In this document: one piece after another, positions 1 to 11,099 of the stretch
Layout of the letters: each line of letters starts with the position of its first letter
How positions within the stretch are numbered: the stretch's first letter is position 1
Source: Beta vulgaris subsp. vulgaris
Taxonomy: Eukaryota > Streptophyta > Magnoliopsida > Caryophyllales > Amaranthaceae
Reading direction: 5' to 3'
Assembly: GCF_026745355.1 (NCBI RefSeq)
Contig: NC_079206.1
Span: 46,364,216-46,428,215 of the forward strand
DNA: 64,000 nt
Position numbers and translations under genes: made by a program
Notes under the pieces: generated by a model
Seen by the model: the letters and a program-made list of their open reading frames with translations, nothing else
What the model was told of the DNA's origin: nothing
The model's database searches: none

Positions 1-136
1 GTCAAAAGTCATATCTCTTTTAGCACCCTTAGTCGCTAAAACTTCTATCATTTTGGCATCAAGACCATCCCAATTTCTAGGATCATATGCATCAAGTGTA
101 TAATTAACATCATCACCATCATTTTCATTTAAATAT
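1..136 (-). pseudogene. hAT transposase gene fragment (ZMYM1/TTF-type), cut by CACTA insertion
   Basis: Read on the minus strand, this edge encodes an open stretch containing DAYDPRNWDGLDAKMIEVL. That is the segment found just before the TTF-type zinc finger in plant hAT proteins annotated as zinc finger MYM-type protein 1-like. The reading frame runs off the window at base 1 and is interrupted at 136 by the CACTA terminus. The bases after the other CACTA end (12556 onward) should be the continuation of this hAT gene, but no coding was recognised there. Seen: the open frame and the motif. Inferred: it is a transposase remnant, not a host gene. Confidence 0.6.
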
Positions 137-545
137 CACTAGTGGAAAAAAGTAGTAGGGCTGCGCTGAAAATGGTATGTAGGGCTGCGCTTTTAGAGGG
201 CAGCCCTTTCCATCGCAGCCCTTCATTATTCAAGTAGGGCTGCGCGAGAAAAGCGCAGCCCTTCTAGACGAAGGGCTGCGCTTTTTTCAAAAAGGCGCAG
301 CCCTTCCTGATAGGAAGGGCTGCGCCTTTTTGAAAAAAGCGCAGCCCTTCTAATAGAAGGGCTGCGCCTCCTTCACAAGCGCAGCCTTCTTGCTTTAGAA
401 GGGCAGCCTTCTAGCAAAAGGGCTGCGCTAGTAAGCACTAGCGCAGCCCTTCTTGCTGAAGGGCTGCGCTAGTTTAAACTAGCGCAGCCCTTCTTAGTAT
501 AAGGGCTGCGCATTTAAACTAGCGCAGCCCTTCACTATAATTTTT
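137..545. repeat. Left subterminal repeats of the CACTA element
   Basis: AGGGCTGCGC and its complement GCGCAGCCCT recur every 15-40 bases in alternating orientation, often as back-to-back pairs that form short hairpins separated by runs such as TTTTTGAAAAA. This is the typical arrangement of CACTA subterminal sites bound by the TNPA-type protein. The same motif recurs at the right end (12240-12545). Confidence 0.9.
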
Positions 546-778
546 TTTTTTTTTTTTGCTTGCACACAGCAGCCTGCACATACCAGCAGCACAGCCTGCA
601 CCCACACACCAGCCCCACCCCCACCCATAACCTCTTTGGACAAGAAAAAAATGCAAATTGCAATACGATAATATATGACAAGTGGAGAAAGGTAATAATT
701 AACTTCAAATATATTAAAAATGTAAAAAGTGTACATAGGTGATAGAAACTAGCTAGTACATTATGTTGGAGCGAAAAC
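546..778. other. CACTA interior, 3' flank of the Ulp1-containing gene
   Basis: A poly-T run (541-557) is followed by a C/A-rich stretch and then AT-rich sequence leading to the stop codon of the Ulp1 gene at 779-781. No gene or repeat recognised. Confidence 0.4.
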
Positions 779-3700
779 TCATCCTATGCAATCATCGGTA
801 ATGTAGGACGCCAACTTATCCCGAACTTCGTCAATTTCTTCTTTGGTGAAGTTCCTCAAACGTGGTTTGGAACTAGCATAAACCTTGCAAAATAACCAAA
901 AAATAAACATATACAAAAAGTCAATCATTTTACCGTAGTTAGTACTTCTAAAAATGACATACTTTCCCGAAATGGAATCAAAACAAATGCAAGCCTAAAA
1001 GTCTACACACTAGTTATAATATATCTCATATAATCATGTTCAAAGAGAATTTGAGGTTAAATCACTTCATAACTACATTTTGGGAGCGAAAAGGCCAAAT
1101 AGCCAAAATAGGCCGGAAATGGCCTTTTTCGTTCCCGAAATGCAACCAACAAGAAATTAAAGCCTAAAAGTCTACACACTAGTTATAATATATCTCATAT
1201 AATCATGTTCAAAGAGAATTTGGGGTTAAATCACTTCATAATACATTTTGGGAGCGAAAAGGCCAAAATAGCCAAAATAGGCCGGAAATGGCCTTTTCGT
1301 TCCCGAAATGCAACCAACAAGAAATTAAAGCCTAAGAATCTACATACTAGTTATAATATGCCTCATATAATCATGTTCAAAGAGAATTTGAGGTTAAATC
1401 ACTTCATAAACATTTTGGGAGCGAAAAGGCCAAAATAGCCAAAATAGGCCGGAAATGGCCTTTTCGTTCCCAAATGCAACCAACAAAAATTAAAGCCTAA
1501 GAATCTACATACTAGTTATATATATGCCTCATATAATCATGTTCAAAGAGAATTTGAGGTTAAATCACTTCATAATACATTTTGGGAGCGAAAAGGCCAA
1601 AATAGGCCAAAATAGGCCGGAAATGGCCTTTTCGTTCCCGAAATGCAACCAACAAGAAATTAAAGCCTAAGAATCTACATACTAGTTAAATATATCTCAT
1701 ATAATATGTTCAAAGAGAATTTGAGGTTAAATCACTTCATAACTACATTTTGGGAGCGAAAAGGCAAAATAGCCAAAATAGGCCGGAATTGGCCTTTTCG
1801 TTCCCAAATGCAACCAACAACAAATTAAAGCCTAAGAATCTACATACTAGTTATAATATGCCTCATATAATCATGTTCAAAGAGAATTTGAGGTTAAATC
1901 ACATCATAACTACATTTTGGGAGCGAAAAGGCTAAAATAGGCCGGAAATACAACAAACAACAATTGGAAACCTAAAAGTTACATACCTTTCGAAGATCAA
2001 CAACATCTTTGCAATAGTTGACGATATCGAGCATGAACCTCATGACGTAATACCCACACGCAAGTCCACCTTCTTGTACCGGACACTAAAATTCACCAAA
2101 GATGCAATAAATGACATGTTATATGTGTATTATGTGTTTTATAAAAGGATGCAAAAAATATTACATGTTACCTCGACTAAATACCAAACAGGAGCTTTTC
2201 CTTGTCGAAGTCCAGATGAAGTAATCTTCTTCATCACACTACATCAATACACATTATTATAAGATTAGATGTACATTTAATATTTAATAAGCTAAGTGTG
2301 CATATATAGTTTCAATTAGGCTACCTATTTAACAATGATTTGACTAGTAAGGACCGTATTGTTCCTTTACGCAAAGAATCAAAGTGGTAGACTTCGTTAC
2401 TTGACACACATATTGCAATGAGTGTCCAATGGTTCCTACAACAATAAAAATAATGTTATTGTTATCGTAGAACAACTAATAGGTCAATTTAATTAATTAA
2501 AAATCAGTTTAGAAGCATACGATTCAATGTAAGGAAGAAGAACGATCTTATATCCAAGACGAGAACATGCGTTCAAAGAATCCTTGAGATATACTTTCAC
2601 CTCTTTTTCGTTTTGTACGCAACTGTCATCTCGTACAAAGCTTGGACATAACCAACCAAAGATTGGCTGACTAGATCGCCTCACATCATTGTATAATAGC
2701 CTGAGAATTCATATTGATAAAAATAAAACTTACTTATTATGGAAGTTATTATTAGTTGGATTGAATACTACTTAATTAATAAAGTATTACCTCATGAATG
2801 TTTGTATCATGGAAACATTCAACTCTTCCCCAAGTAAGAATTCTTTATATCATCCTTACAAATGAAGGTCGATGTTCCTCATCAATGTAGTGGAATTGGT
2901 GGTGCGACAACTTAATCTCAATCATTGCTCCATCGCTGCATCACTAATGCACTCATGTAGCCAGAAGCACGGTTTAGTAAGGCGTTGCACCACCTCCATA
3001 TCCGTAATGAGTGGATACTTTGCTGAAGATTTTGTTCCCACTTGGGCACGTCGGCCTCCCTGAGGTGAAGCTACCTTCTTTCCCTTCCTGTCGGCCTTCC
3101 CCGAACCCTAGTAATTAGTTAAATTAAAAGATATTACTGACAATCATATATAGGAACTATAAAAGAAAAACTATGTATATAACTTATGTTAGAGATTGTA
3201 CCTGATATGCTAACCGCACCAATGCACGCGGCCATAGAATATAACTGCCAATGGAATCAGACAATAACTGTAGACCAACTGCTGCATTCGGCAGCGGAAG
3301 AGGAAATGCTTCGAAACCGGTCACAATGTCTTCAACGCTGACCACATAGTGAATATCAGCTACTGGCTGGTTGTGCAATAGTGGCCGGTCCCTAGGGGGC
3401 TGTACAGATCCATAAGCCACGATAATGAATCTACCATGACCATCTCCTTGATTACATAGCTCACATGGTGTCTCTTCCTTTAAAAAAAAACTCTATTCAA
3501 GGTTAGTCTATGAAACAACATATTTAAGAACAATAGTGTTGTGATATTAAACAATTACCGTTAACTCCGGTTGTGGACGAGGCTGCGTAGGAACAGGCTG
3601 CGTAGGAACAGGCTGCATAGGAACATTGCCCTGCGTGAAAGCACCAAAAGTCGGTAAGCCCATCTGCGCCAAAATGGCGTTGAAATTCTGAGTCATCTCC

Positions 3701-5146
3701 GCTCTGAGCTCCTCCCGAAGTTCGGCTTTCATAGCCTCCACATCTATGGAAGGTGATGAATTGACACTGGAGGTAGTGGATCTGGACGTAGAGGTGTATT
3801 GATCACCATACACCTTTCTCACCCCGAGGCGGACACCTCCTACGCCCCTACACGTCCATACTGGTCCCGTCCTAGAGTCTCGTGTAAGGCATCAACTTGT
3901 CCTCTAGGAGTGAACTCACCAGCTGCCTCCTTTTCCTTCAAGCCAATCTGCATAAATGATGAGAGAAATACTCGTGAGCGCAGAAGTTATATTATTATGT
4001 AAACCTTATCAATAACTTATAATATGTACTTACAATGGCATTAGCTATCTGTTTTGTTCCGGGATCAGGTATGATCTCTGTCCCTTTGCATCAACCCCAT
4101 GCATGGAACACCACCAATCGAGCACTCTATCTGGTTGCCGCTGTGCAGCTGTCGTCGTAGAGCTAGTGCCCGATTGCGTCGTGGTCGACGCAACGTGGGG
4201 TAATGGTCATACATCCACGATTCTCTCGCCTGACCATACGAATGAGCACCCAGATGGTGGTAGTGCTTCCTAGATTTTGCATTCGCGCTATTTTGCTCAC
4301 GAATTGCCTGAAACACACAAATATAAACAAAGGTTAGATATGGTGTTATATAATATTGGATCTGAAGTATTAAATCTTAGCTAGTAAAAAATTCTTACAA
4401 CAACTTCTGGGGTAGTTGTTTTTTGTGCAACAAATGCATGCCACTGCTCAGCTGTGATATGCCTCCATATCTGATATGGAAGCTTGGAGGGATCCTCGAA
4501 TGATGTGTCACGTGAAGCCTCAGAAGAAGGTGTTGCTTCCCCGTCGTAGATTTTCTTCTTCTTTGTTCCCCCGACTTTTCTCCGCTTCGTGATCCACCCC
4601 GACACTAGCTTGGCCTTGAAGTCTCGGAACCTTTGGGCAACTGCGGATAGAAACAGATTCTTCTTCGCTTCATCGTTTGGAATATGGAATTGATTCTACA
4701 AAGAACGCATATCACAAATTACTCAATATTACATAGTATATTTAACCAAAGTGTTAAAATTCTAAATAAGTATACGCGAATCTTACCATAGTATCTTCCC
4801 AAATCATCTTCTTCAAAGACTCGGGGACCTCTTTCCATGAGTGGAGAATGTCGAGCTTATGCATGCAAATCCCAATTTGCATGGCATACTTTTGACGCCA
4901 TTTTCCACAAGGTTGCCCCAAGTGATCGTACTCCAAAGTCATTAGGGTGGGTTTCCCTAGTGACTTTGTAGGTCCCCTTCCTTTCCTCTTTTTCGTCTGC
5001 AAGTTCTTACTTGCAATTGACGTTTGTATACCTTTTTCTTCACGGCGAGCCATAACCATTTGCCGTTGTTCCTTTTTGTGATCGAAACACTCATCCTCGG
5101 TAGTGTGTTCCGCACTCGTATCCGTATGCACATCCTCCATGTCCCT
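779..5146 (-). pseudogene. CACTA second gene: Ptta/En/Spm transposase + DUF8039-like segment + Ulp1-like protease
   Basis: Multi-exon gene; start taken at 5146 (MEDVHTDTS). Exon 5146-4787 carries the plant Ptta/En/Spm transposase segment (PTKSLGKPTLMTLEYDHLGQ) and ends at a GTAAGA donor. Exon 4695-4399 continues with RDFKAKLVSGWITKRRK. About 4310-4040 holds WMYDHYPTLRR. About 3950-3550 holds QVDALHETLGRD and a predicted coiled coil (EAMKAELREELRAEM) before a PQP-rich tail. 3420-3200 resembles DUF8039 (VSVEDIVTGFEAFPLPLP). About 3060-2940 holds VVQRLTKPCFWLHE. Then comes a Ulp1/C48 protease: His in NHWTLIAICV and Asp in VYHFDSL (about 2440-2345), and Cys in GGLACGYYVMRFM (about 2070-2020). The last exon, 883-779, ends DDCIG and stop. 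Frameshifts near 4090 and 3845 and a stop near 2910 break it. Role by family: DNA binding at subterminal repeats. The protease's role in CACTA elements is unclear to me. Confidence 0.8.
1020..1960. repeat. Tandem array A: about six ~168-bp units inside the last intron of the Ulp1 gene
   Basis: CATGTTCAAAGAGAATTTG recurs near 1034, 1204, 1372, 1538, 1706 (slightly diverged) and 1873, giving a period of about 167-170 bp. Each unit contains CGAAAAGGCC, an AT/GGCC spacer and GGCCTTTTCG, an inverted pair predicted to fold into a hairpin. The array lies between the donor GTATGT (near 1985) and the acceptor GCAAG (near 884) of the Ulp1 gene, so it is intronic. The same family recurs at 6119-7690. 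Confidence 0.9.
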
Positions 5147-5164
5147 GAAATGGTAAAAAAACAT

Positions 5165-5215
5165 ACGAATTAATTAAAAAAAATGGCAAATTAAAAATGT
5201 AACTAGTATGTAGAA
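5165..5215. other. Spacer upstream of the En/Spm-type second gene
   Basis: Short AT-rich stretch between the first codons of the second gene and the G-rich minisatellite. It would hold the 5' leader of that gene, or intron if the two CACTA genes share one primary transcript as known for En/Spm. No TATA motif can be assigned with confidence. Confidence 0.3.
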
Positions 5216-6118
5216 GGGGGGAGTGGGGGGGGGGGAAGGTGCTGCAGGGGGGGGGAAGGGGGTGGCAGTGGGGGGGAAGGGGGTGGGCAGGGGAAGGGGG
5301 CAGGGGGGGAAAGGGGGGCAGGGGGGGGGGTGTGGGGGTCGCAGGGGGGGTGTGGGGGTCTGCAGGGGGGAAAGGGGGCAGGGGGGTGAGGGGGTCTGCA
5401 GGGGGAAAGGGGGGCAGGGGGGGTGAGGGGTCTGCAGGGGGAAAGGGGGCAGGGGGGGTGGGGGGCTGCAGGGGAAAGGGGCAGGGGGTGAGGGGGGTCT
5501 GCAGGGGGGAAAGGGGGGGCAGGGGGGTGAGGGGTCTGCAGGGGGAAAGGGGGCAGGGGGGGGTGTGGGGGTCTGCAGGGGGGAAAGGGGGGCAGGGGGG
5601 GTGTGGGGGCTGCAGGGGGGAAAGGGGGGCAGAGGGGGGGTGTGGGGTCTGCAGGGGGGAAAGGGGGGCAGGGGGGGTGTGGGGGTCTGCAGGGGGGAGG
5701 GGCAGGGGGGTCTGCAGGGGGGAAAGGGGGGCAGGGGGGTGTGGGGGTCTGCAGGGGGGAAAGGGGGCAGGGGGGTGTGGGGGGGCTGCAGGGGGGAAAG
5801 GGGGGCAGGGGGGGTGTGGGGGGCTGCAGGGGGGAAAGGGGGGGCAGGGGGTGTTGGGGGGCTGCAGGGGGGAAAGGGGGGGCAGGGGTGTTGGGGGGCT
5901 GCAGGGGGGGAAAGGGGGGGCAGGGGGTGTTGGGGGGCTGCAGGGGGGGAAAGGGGGCAGGGGGGGTGGGGGCTGCAGGGGGGGAAAGGGGCAGGGGCGT
6001 GTGGGGGGTCTGCAGGGGGGAAAGGGGGGCAGGGGGGTGTTGGGGGGGCTGCAGGGGGGAGGAGGGTGGGCAAGGGGGGGTGGGGGTGGGGTGGGCAAGG
6101 GAGTGGGCGGGGCAAGGG
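5216..6118. repeat. Extreme G-rich minisatellite (~35-40-bp unit)
   Basis: About 900 bp in which the plus strand is almost only G with scattered A, C and T. The recurring unit is roughly GGGTCTGCAGGGGGG, AAAGGGGGGCAGGGGG and GTGTGG, with CTGCAG in nearly every unit. Unit length varies by G-run length. Many runs of four or more G make it a strong candidate for G-quadruplex formation. The long proline- or glycine-rich open frames here are compositional artefacts. Its right edge passes directly into the middle of a 170-bp repeat unit at GCCGGAAATGGCC, as if it expanded within that array. Confidence 0.9.
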
Positions 6119-7690
6119 CCGGAAATGGCCTTTTCGTTCCCGAAATGCAACCAAAAAGAAATTAAAGCCTAAAAATCTACATACTAGTTACATTATACAT
6201 CATATGATCATGTTCAAAAAGAATTTGAGGTTAAATCATTTCATAAGTACATTTTGGGAGTGAAAAGGCCAAAATAGGCCGAAATAGGCCGGAAATGGCC
6301 TTTTCGTTCCCGAAATCCAACCAACAAGAAACTAAAGCCTAAAAATCTACATACTAGTTACATTATACATCATATGATCATGTTCAAAAAGAATTTGAGG
6401 TTAAATCATTTCATAAGTACATTTTGGGAGCGAAAAGGCCAAAATAGGCCGAAATAGGCCGGAAATGGCCTTTTCGTTCCCAAAATCCAACCAACAAGAA
6501 ATTAAAGCCTAAAAATCTACATACTAGTTACATTATACATCATATGATCATGTTCAAAAAGAATTTGAGGTTAAATCATTTCATAAGTACATTTTGGGAG
6601 CGAAAAGGCCAAAATAGGCCGAAATAGGCCGGAAATGGCCTTTTCGTTCCCAAAATCCAACCAACAAGAAATTAAAGCCTAAAAATCTACATACTAGTTA
6701 CATTATACATCATATGATCATGTTCAAAAAGAATTTGAGGTTAAATCATTTCATAAGTACATTTTGGGAGCGAAAAGGCCAAAATAGGCCGAAATAGGCC
6801 GGAAATGGCCTTTTCGTTCCCAAAATCCAACCAACAAGAAATTAAAGCCTAAAAATCTACATACTAGTTACATTATACATCATATGATCATGTTCAAAAA
6901 GAATTTGAGGTTAAATCATTTCATAAGTACATTTTGGGAGCGAAAAGGCCAAAATAGTAGGCCGGAAATGGCCTTTTCGTTCCCAAAATCCAACCAACAA
7001 GAAACTAAAGCCTAAAAATCTACATACTAGTTACATTATACATCATATGATCATGTTCAAAAAGAATTTGAGGTTAAATCATTTCATAAGTACATTTTGG
7101 GAGCGAAAAGGCCAAAATAGGCCAAATAGGCCGGAAATGGCCTTTTCGTTCCCAAAATCCAACCAACAAGAAATTAAAGCCTAAAAATCTACATACTAGT
7201 TACATTATACATCATATATCATGTTCAAAAAGAATTTGAGGTTAAATCATTCATAAGTACATTTTGGGAGCGAAAAGGCCAAAATAGGCCAAAATAGGCC
7301 GGAAATGGCCTTTTCGTTCCCAAAATCAACCAACAAGAAATTAAAGCCTAAAAATCTACATACTAGTTACATTATACATCATATATCATGTTCAAAAAGA
7401 ATTTGAGGTTAAATCATTCATAAGTACATTTTGGGAGCGAAAAGGCCAAAATAGGCCAAAATAGGCCGGAAATGGCCTTTTCGTTCCCAAAATCAACCAA
7501 CAAGAAATTAAAGCCTAAAAATCTACATACTAGTTACATTATACATCATATGAATCATGTTCAAAAAGAATTTGAGGTTAAATCACTTCATAAGTACATT
7601 TTGGGAGCGAAAAGGCCAAAATAGGCCAAAATAGGCCGGAAATGGCCTTTTCGTTCCCAAAATGCAACCAACAAGAAATTGAAGCCTAAA
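6119..7690. repeat. Tandem array B: about nine ~170-bp hairpin-bearing units
   Basis: CATGTTCAAAAAGAATTTG recurs near 6209, 6379, 6549, 6719, 6889, 7052, 7220, 7388 and 7556. Each unit holds TTTTGGGAGCGAAAAGGCC and, about 26 bases on, GGCCTTTTCGTTCCCAAAA. This is a 19-bp inverted repeat with a single mismatch (a G-U pair on one transcribed strand). Units at 6209-6889 are nearly identical, pointing to recent homogenisation or expansion; later units carry small indels. The array sits between the TNPD stop (7727) and the start of the second CACTA gene (5146). Confidence 0.95.
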
Positions 7691-7726
7691 AATTGGAGAA
7701 ATTACACACACCTGAGTTTATGTCTC

Positions 7727-10700
7727 ATGATTCATTGAGCTTCCGCCTTTTCTTAGGATCCTCAAGTACATGTATCCCTTCCGTGTGATCTACACGCATA
7801 TAATTCTCCGACATATTTACATCATCTTCCACACGAATTTCAGGATAGGTAAAGGGGGGAGGTCCTCAAATGCATCATATTCTTCCTCATTATCAACATC
7901 ACCAATACCGAGGATACTCCTTTTACCAGGTACAACAATTGACCACTTATGATCAGCAGGATCAGTTACAAAAAATACTTGCTTCACTTGTGATGCAATT
8001 ACAAATGGCTCCTCAGTTTCACGTAAACGACTAAGGTCAACAAGGGTGAAACCGCAAGGATCATCGTTTCTTACACAACGGCGATTATTGTCAACCCACG
8101 TGCAACACAAGAGGCAAATATTAAATTACAGTAGTCCAGCTCCCAGATTTCTTGTATTCGCCCATAGTAGTTGCTTTCAGCATGTACAGGCGACTTATCT
8201 TTCGAGCTTGCATATTGTGTAGACGACGCCACAAGTGAAACACCACTATTTTGTTGCGATCTTGACTTGAGATCTTGACGTTCAGTCCAAAAAGTATACC
8301 CATTAATATCATAACCCTCATAAGAGCGTACAGCTTCACGAGGACCAAATGCTAACCACTTGACTGTTTCAGGAACACTTTCATCCAAATCATTGAGTAC
8401 TCGTTTATGAAACCAATCAATGAAAGTCTTGTTATGCATTTGCGTCAATGCCCTCACTCCTTTTCCAGGATTGCTAACACGTAATTCCTCCATATGTTCA
8501 CTTAAATAAGGATGGACATCTGGTACGTGATGCAATACAAATAAGTGAGCTTGTTTACGCTTTTCTACGGAAGGTGTGATCAATTTTGAACCAATTGTAC
8601 CCTTGCCCTCAAGTCTGCCCTCGTGTCGGGATGTCGGAAGTCCAACAGGATCAACACTAGCAAAATACTCAGCCACAAAATTACTGATCTCTTCACCCAC
8701 AATCCCTTGAATTATACTACCTTCTGGTTGTGCAGGATTACGAACTTTATCTTTCAAAGTTCCCATATATCTCTCAAAAGGATAGCACCACCTCAAAAAC
8801 ACTGGACCACACAGCTTAATTTCTCGAACTAGATGGACAATGAGATGGACCATAATGTCAAAGAATGCAGGGGGGAAATACATCTCAAATTTGCATAGAG
8901 TTTCAACTACTCTAGTCTGCAAGGAATCGAGGTCGACGGGTCTAGGACTTTGCTGCAGATTGAATGAAAAAATGAACACAGTTCTGTAATGGTGTGCCTC
9001 ACATGCTTTGGAAGTATCCCACGAATTGCAATCGGTAAGAATACTTGCATCATGACATGACAATCGTGCGATTTCATACTCGATAACTTCAACTCACCAT
9101 TTAAGGTAACAAAGCGCTTCATATTCGATGAGTAGCCAGTAGGGACCTTAATGCCATACAATGACTCGCAAAAAATCCGTTTCTCTGCACGCGACATCGT
9201 GTAGCAAGCTGGTGGCAAATAATTCCTCTAGAATCCTCCACCTTTTTACTTTTATGTGTTTCATCATCATCAACCCTTTCCTCCCCTCTTTTCTTCTTTC
9301 TTCCGTCCCTTTTCTGAGCCCACAACTCTGGTCGAATCCCCTCTTGTTCCAAGTAAAGTCGTGACGCCTTAACATCTTTTGTCTTACCCGGAATATTCAT
9401 AAGTGTCGCGATAATAGCTTCACAAACATTCTTCTCTATGTGCATGACATCCAAACAATGTCTGACCTTTAGATCTTTCCAATATGGGAGTTTCCAAAAA
9501 ATGGACTGTTTTTTCCATAATCCTGTAGGTCTATCAACCTCACTAGCAGGTTTACCAAAGACTGTTTCAATGCCCTTCACCTGATTATAAACTTCAGTAC
9601 CAGTTAATGGTCTACGAGCAACTTCTTCTTCAACCGTCCCATCGAATGCCTTCTTCTTAAACCGATAGGGATGGTCGCGGCTGAGGAGCCTTCGTGTGCG
9701 CATATACACATGTTTGCAGCCCTTAAGGTGTGTAGATTTCATGTCATCTAAACAAATCGGGCAAGGTTGTTTTCCTTTAGTCTTATACCCAGATAAGTTC
9801 CCATAAGCTGGATAATCGTTCATAGTACAAAAAAGCATGGCACGCAGAGTGAACATCTCATTAGCATACGCATCAAATACTAACACTCCTTCGTTCCACA
9901 TCTTCTGTAAATCTTCAACAAGCGGCTGAAGGTATACATCTATGTCATTTCCAGGTTGTTTGGGCCCCGATATAAGAAGCGACAACATCATGTACTTACG
10001 TTTCATGCACAACCAAGGAGGCAAGTTATAAACCACTAAAACTACTGGCCATGTGCTATGCTGCGAGCTGAGATTGCCAAAAGGGTTCATGCCATCCGTA
10101 CATAATCCAAGCCTCAGATTCCTATCCTCATTACCAAATGACTTATGCACCCTGTCGATAGTTTTCCACTCAGGCGAATCAGCCGGATGCTTGAGCAGAC
10201 CGTCTTTCTTCCTACGATCTGCATGCCACCTCAAATTCTTCGCATCTCCTTTCATTGAGAACATGCGCTTAAATCTAGGTATTATGGGTAGATACCACAA
10301 CACCTTGGCTGGTGGTCCTTCACTACCTCCAGCTCCTTCACGCTTGTACCTCGACAATCCACAACGTGGACACTCATGTAAATGCTCATACTCATTACGA
10401 TAGAGCACACAATCGTTAGGACAAGCATGTATCCGCTCGTACTCTAAACCCAAAGGACACATCAACTTCTTCGCATAATAGTACGACTTTGGCAGTTCAT
10501 TTCCTTCAGGGAGCATCTCAGCTAAAACTTCCAACAACGATGTGAAACTAGAGTCCGTCCAACCAGCGTTCGACTTAATGTTGAACAGTGTTACCACTGC
10601 AGAAAGTTTGGTGTACTTTGTACAACCTGGATACAACGGCTTTTCAGCAGCCTTAGACATAGACTCAAAAATACGAGGTCGTCTACACGACTGATCTTCA

Positions 10701-11099
10701 ACCTCGTGTATCATCTCGTCTACCCGATCCCTATCATCATCTCCAAATTCATCATCCAAATTCTCATCCCCTAACTCATCATATCCTTCTTTTTTCTTCT
10801 TCACATACATCATTCTTTAATCCAGAGCTTCCCATATACCTCCCCTGCTCACCATGCCAAATCCATACATGGTATTGAGGCCTAAACCCACGGCGAAATA
10901 CATGCTCCCTAACCACATGTATACTACTAACCTTGCTCACATTTCTACAATCCAAACAAGGACAATAAAAGTCGACTGCTCCAGAGGATGTTTGATATTC
11001 TAATGCACTTCTACAGAATTCCGAGACCCCATTCACAAACTCAATCGATTCACGACTACCATACATCCAAGTACGATCCATCTCATTCAAGAAGACCAC
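7727..11099 (-). pseudogene. CACTA TNPD/TNP2-type transposase, frameshifted
   Basis: Likely start at 11081 (MDRTWMYGS; an upstream ATG at 11099 is possible). Order on the minus strand: transposase-associated domain with Cys/His residues (FYCPCLDCRN, VWIWHGE; about 10860-11081); the TNP2/Transposase_21 catalytic region (about 9450-10600; TLFNIKSNAGWTDSSF, CPNDCVLYRNEYEHLHECPRC, GKQPCPICLDDM); a DUF4218 region (about 8580-9200; SHDCHVMMQVFLPIAIRG, FLRWCYPFERYMG); and a DUF4216 region (about 7830-8170; YYGRIQEIWELDY, GFTLVDLSRL). The C-terminus is basic (EDPKKRRKLNES), ending at 7727. The frame changes near 10810, 9215, 8950, 8105 and 7850. In the family this protein cuts and joins the CACTA ends. 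The shifts imply an inactive copy unless some are base-call errors. Confidence 0.9.

Noticed and set aside
5091..6172. Long proline-rich (minus) and glycine-rich (plus) open frames of 200-335 codons
   Set aside because: They are open in several frames at once because the DNA is a G/C-run minisatellite without stop codons. No domain is present and they overlap the repeat exactly.
1020..7690. Regularly spaced repeats that could be mistaken for a CRISPR array
   Set aside because: Units are about 170 bp and nearly identical throughout, without short unique spacers. The context is a plant transposon.
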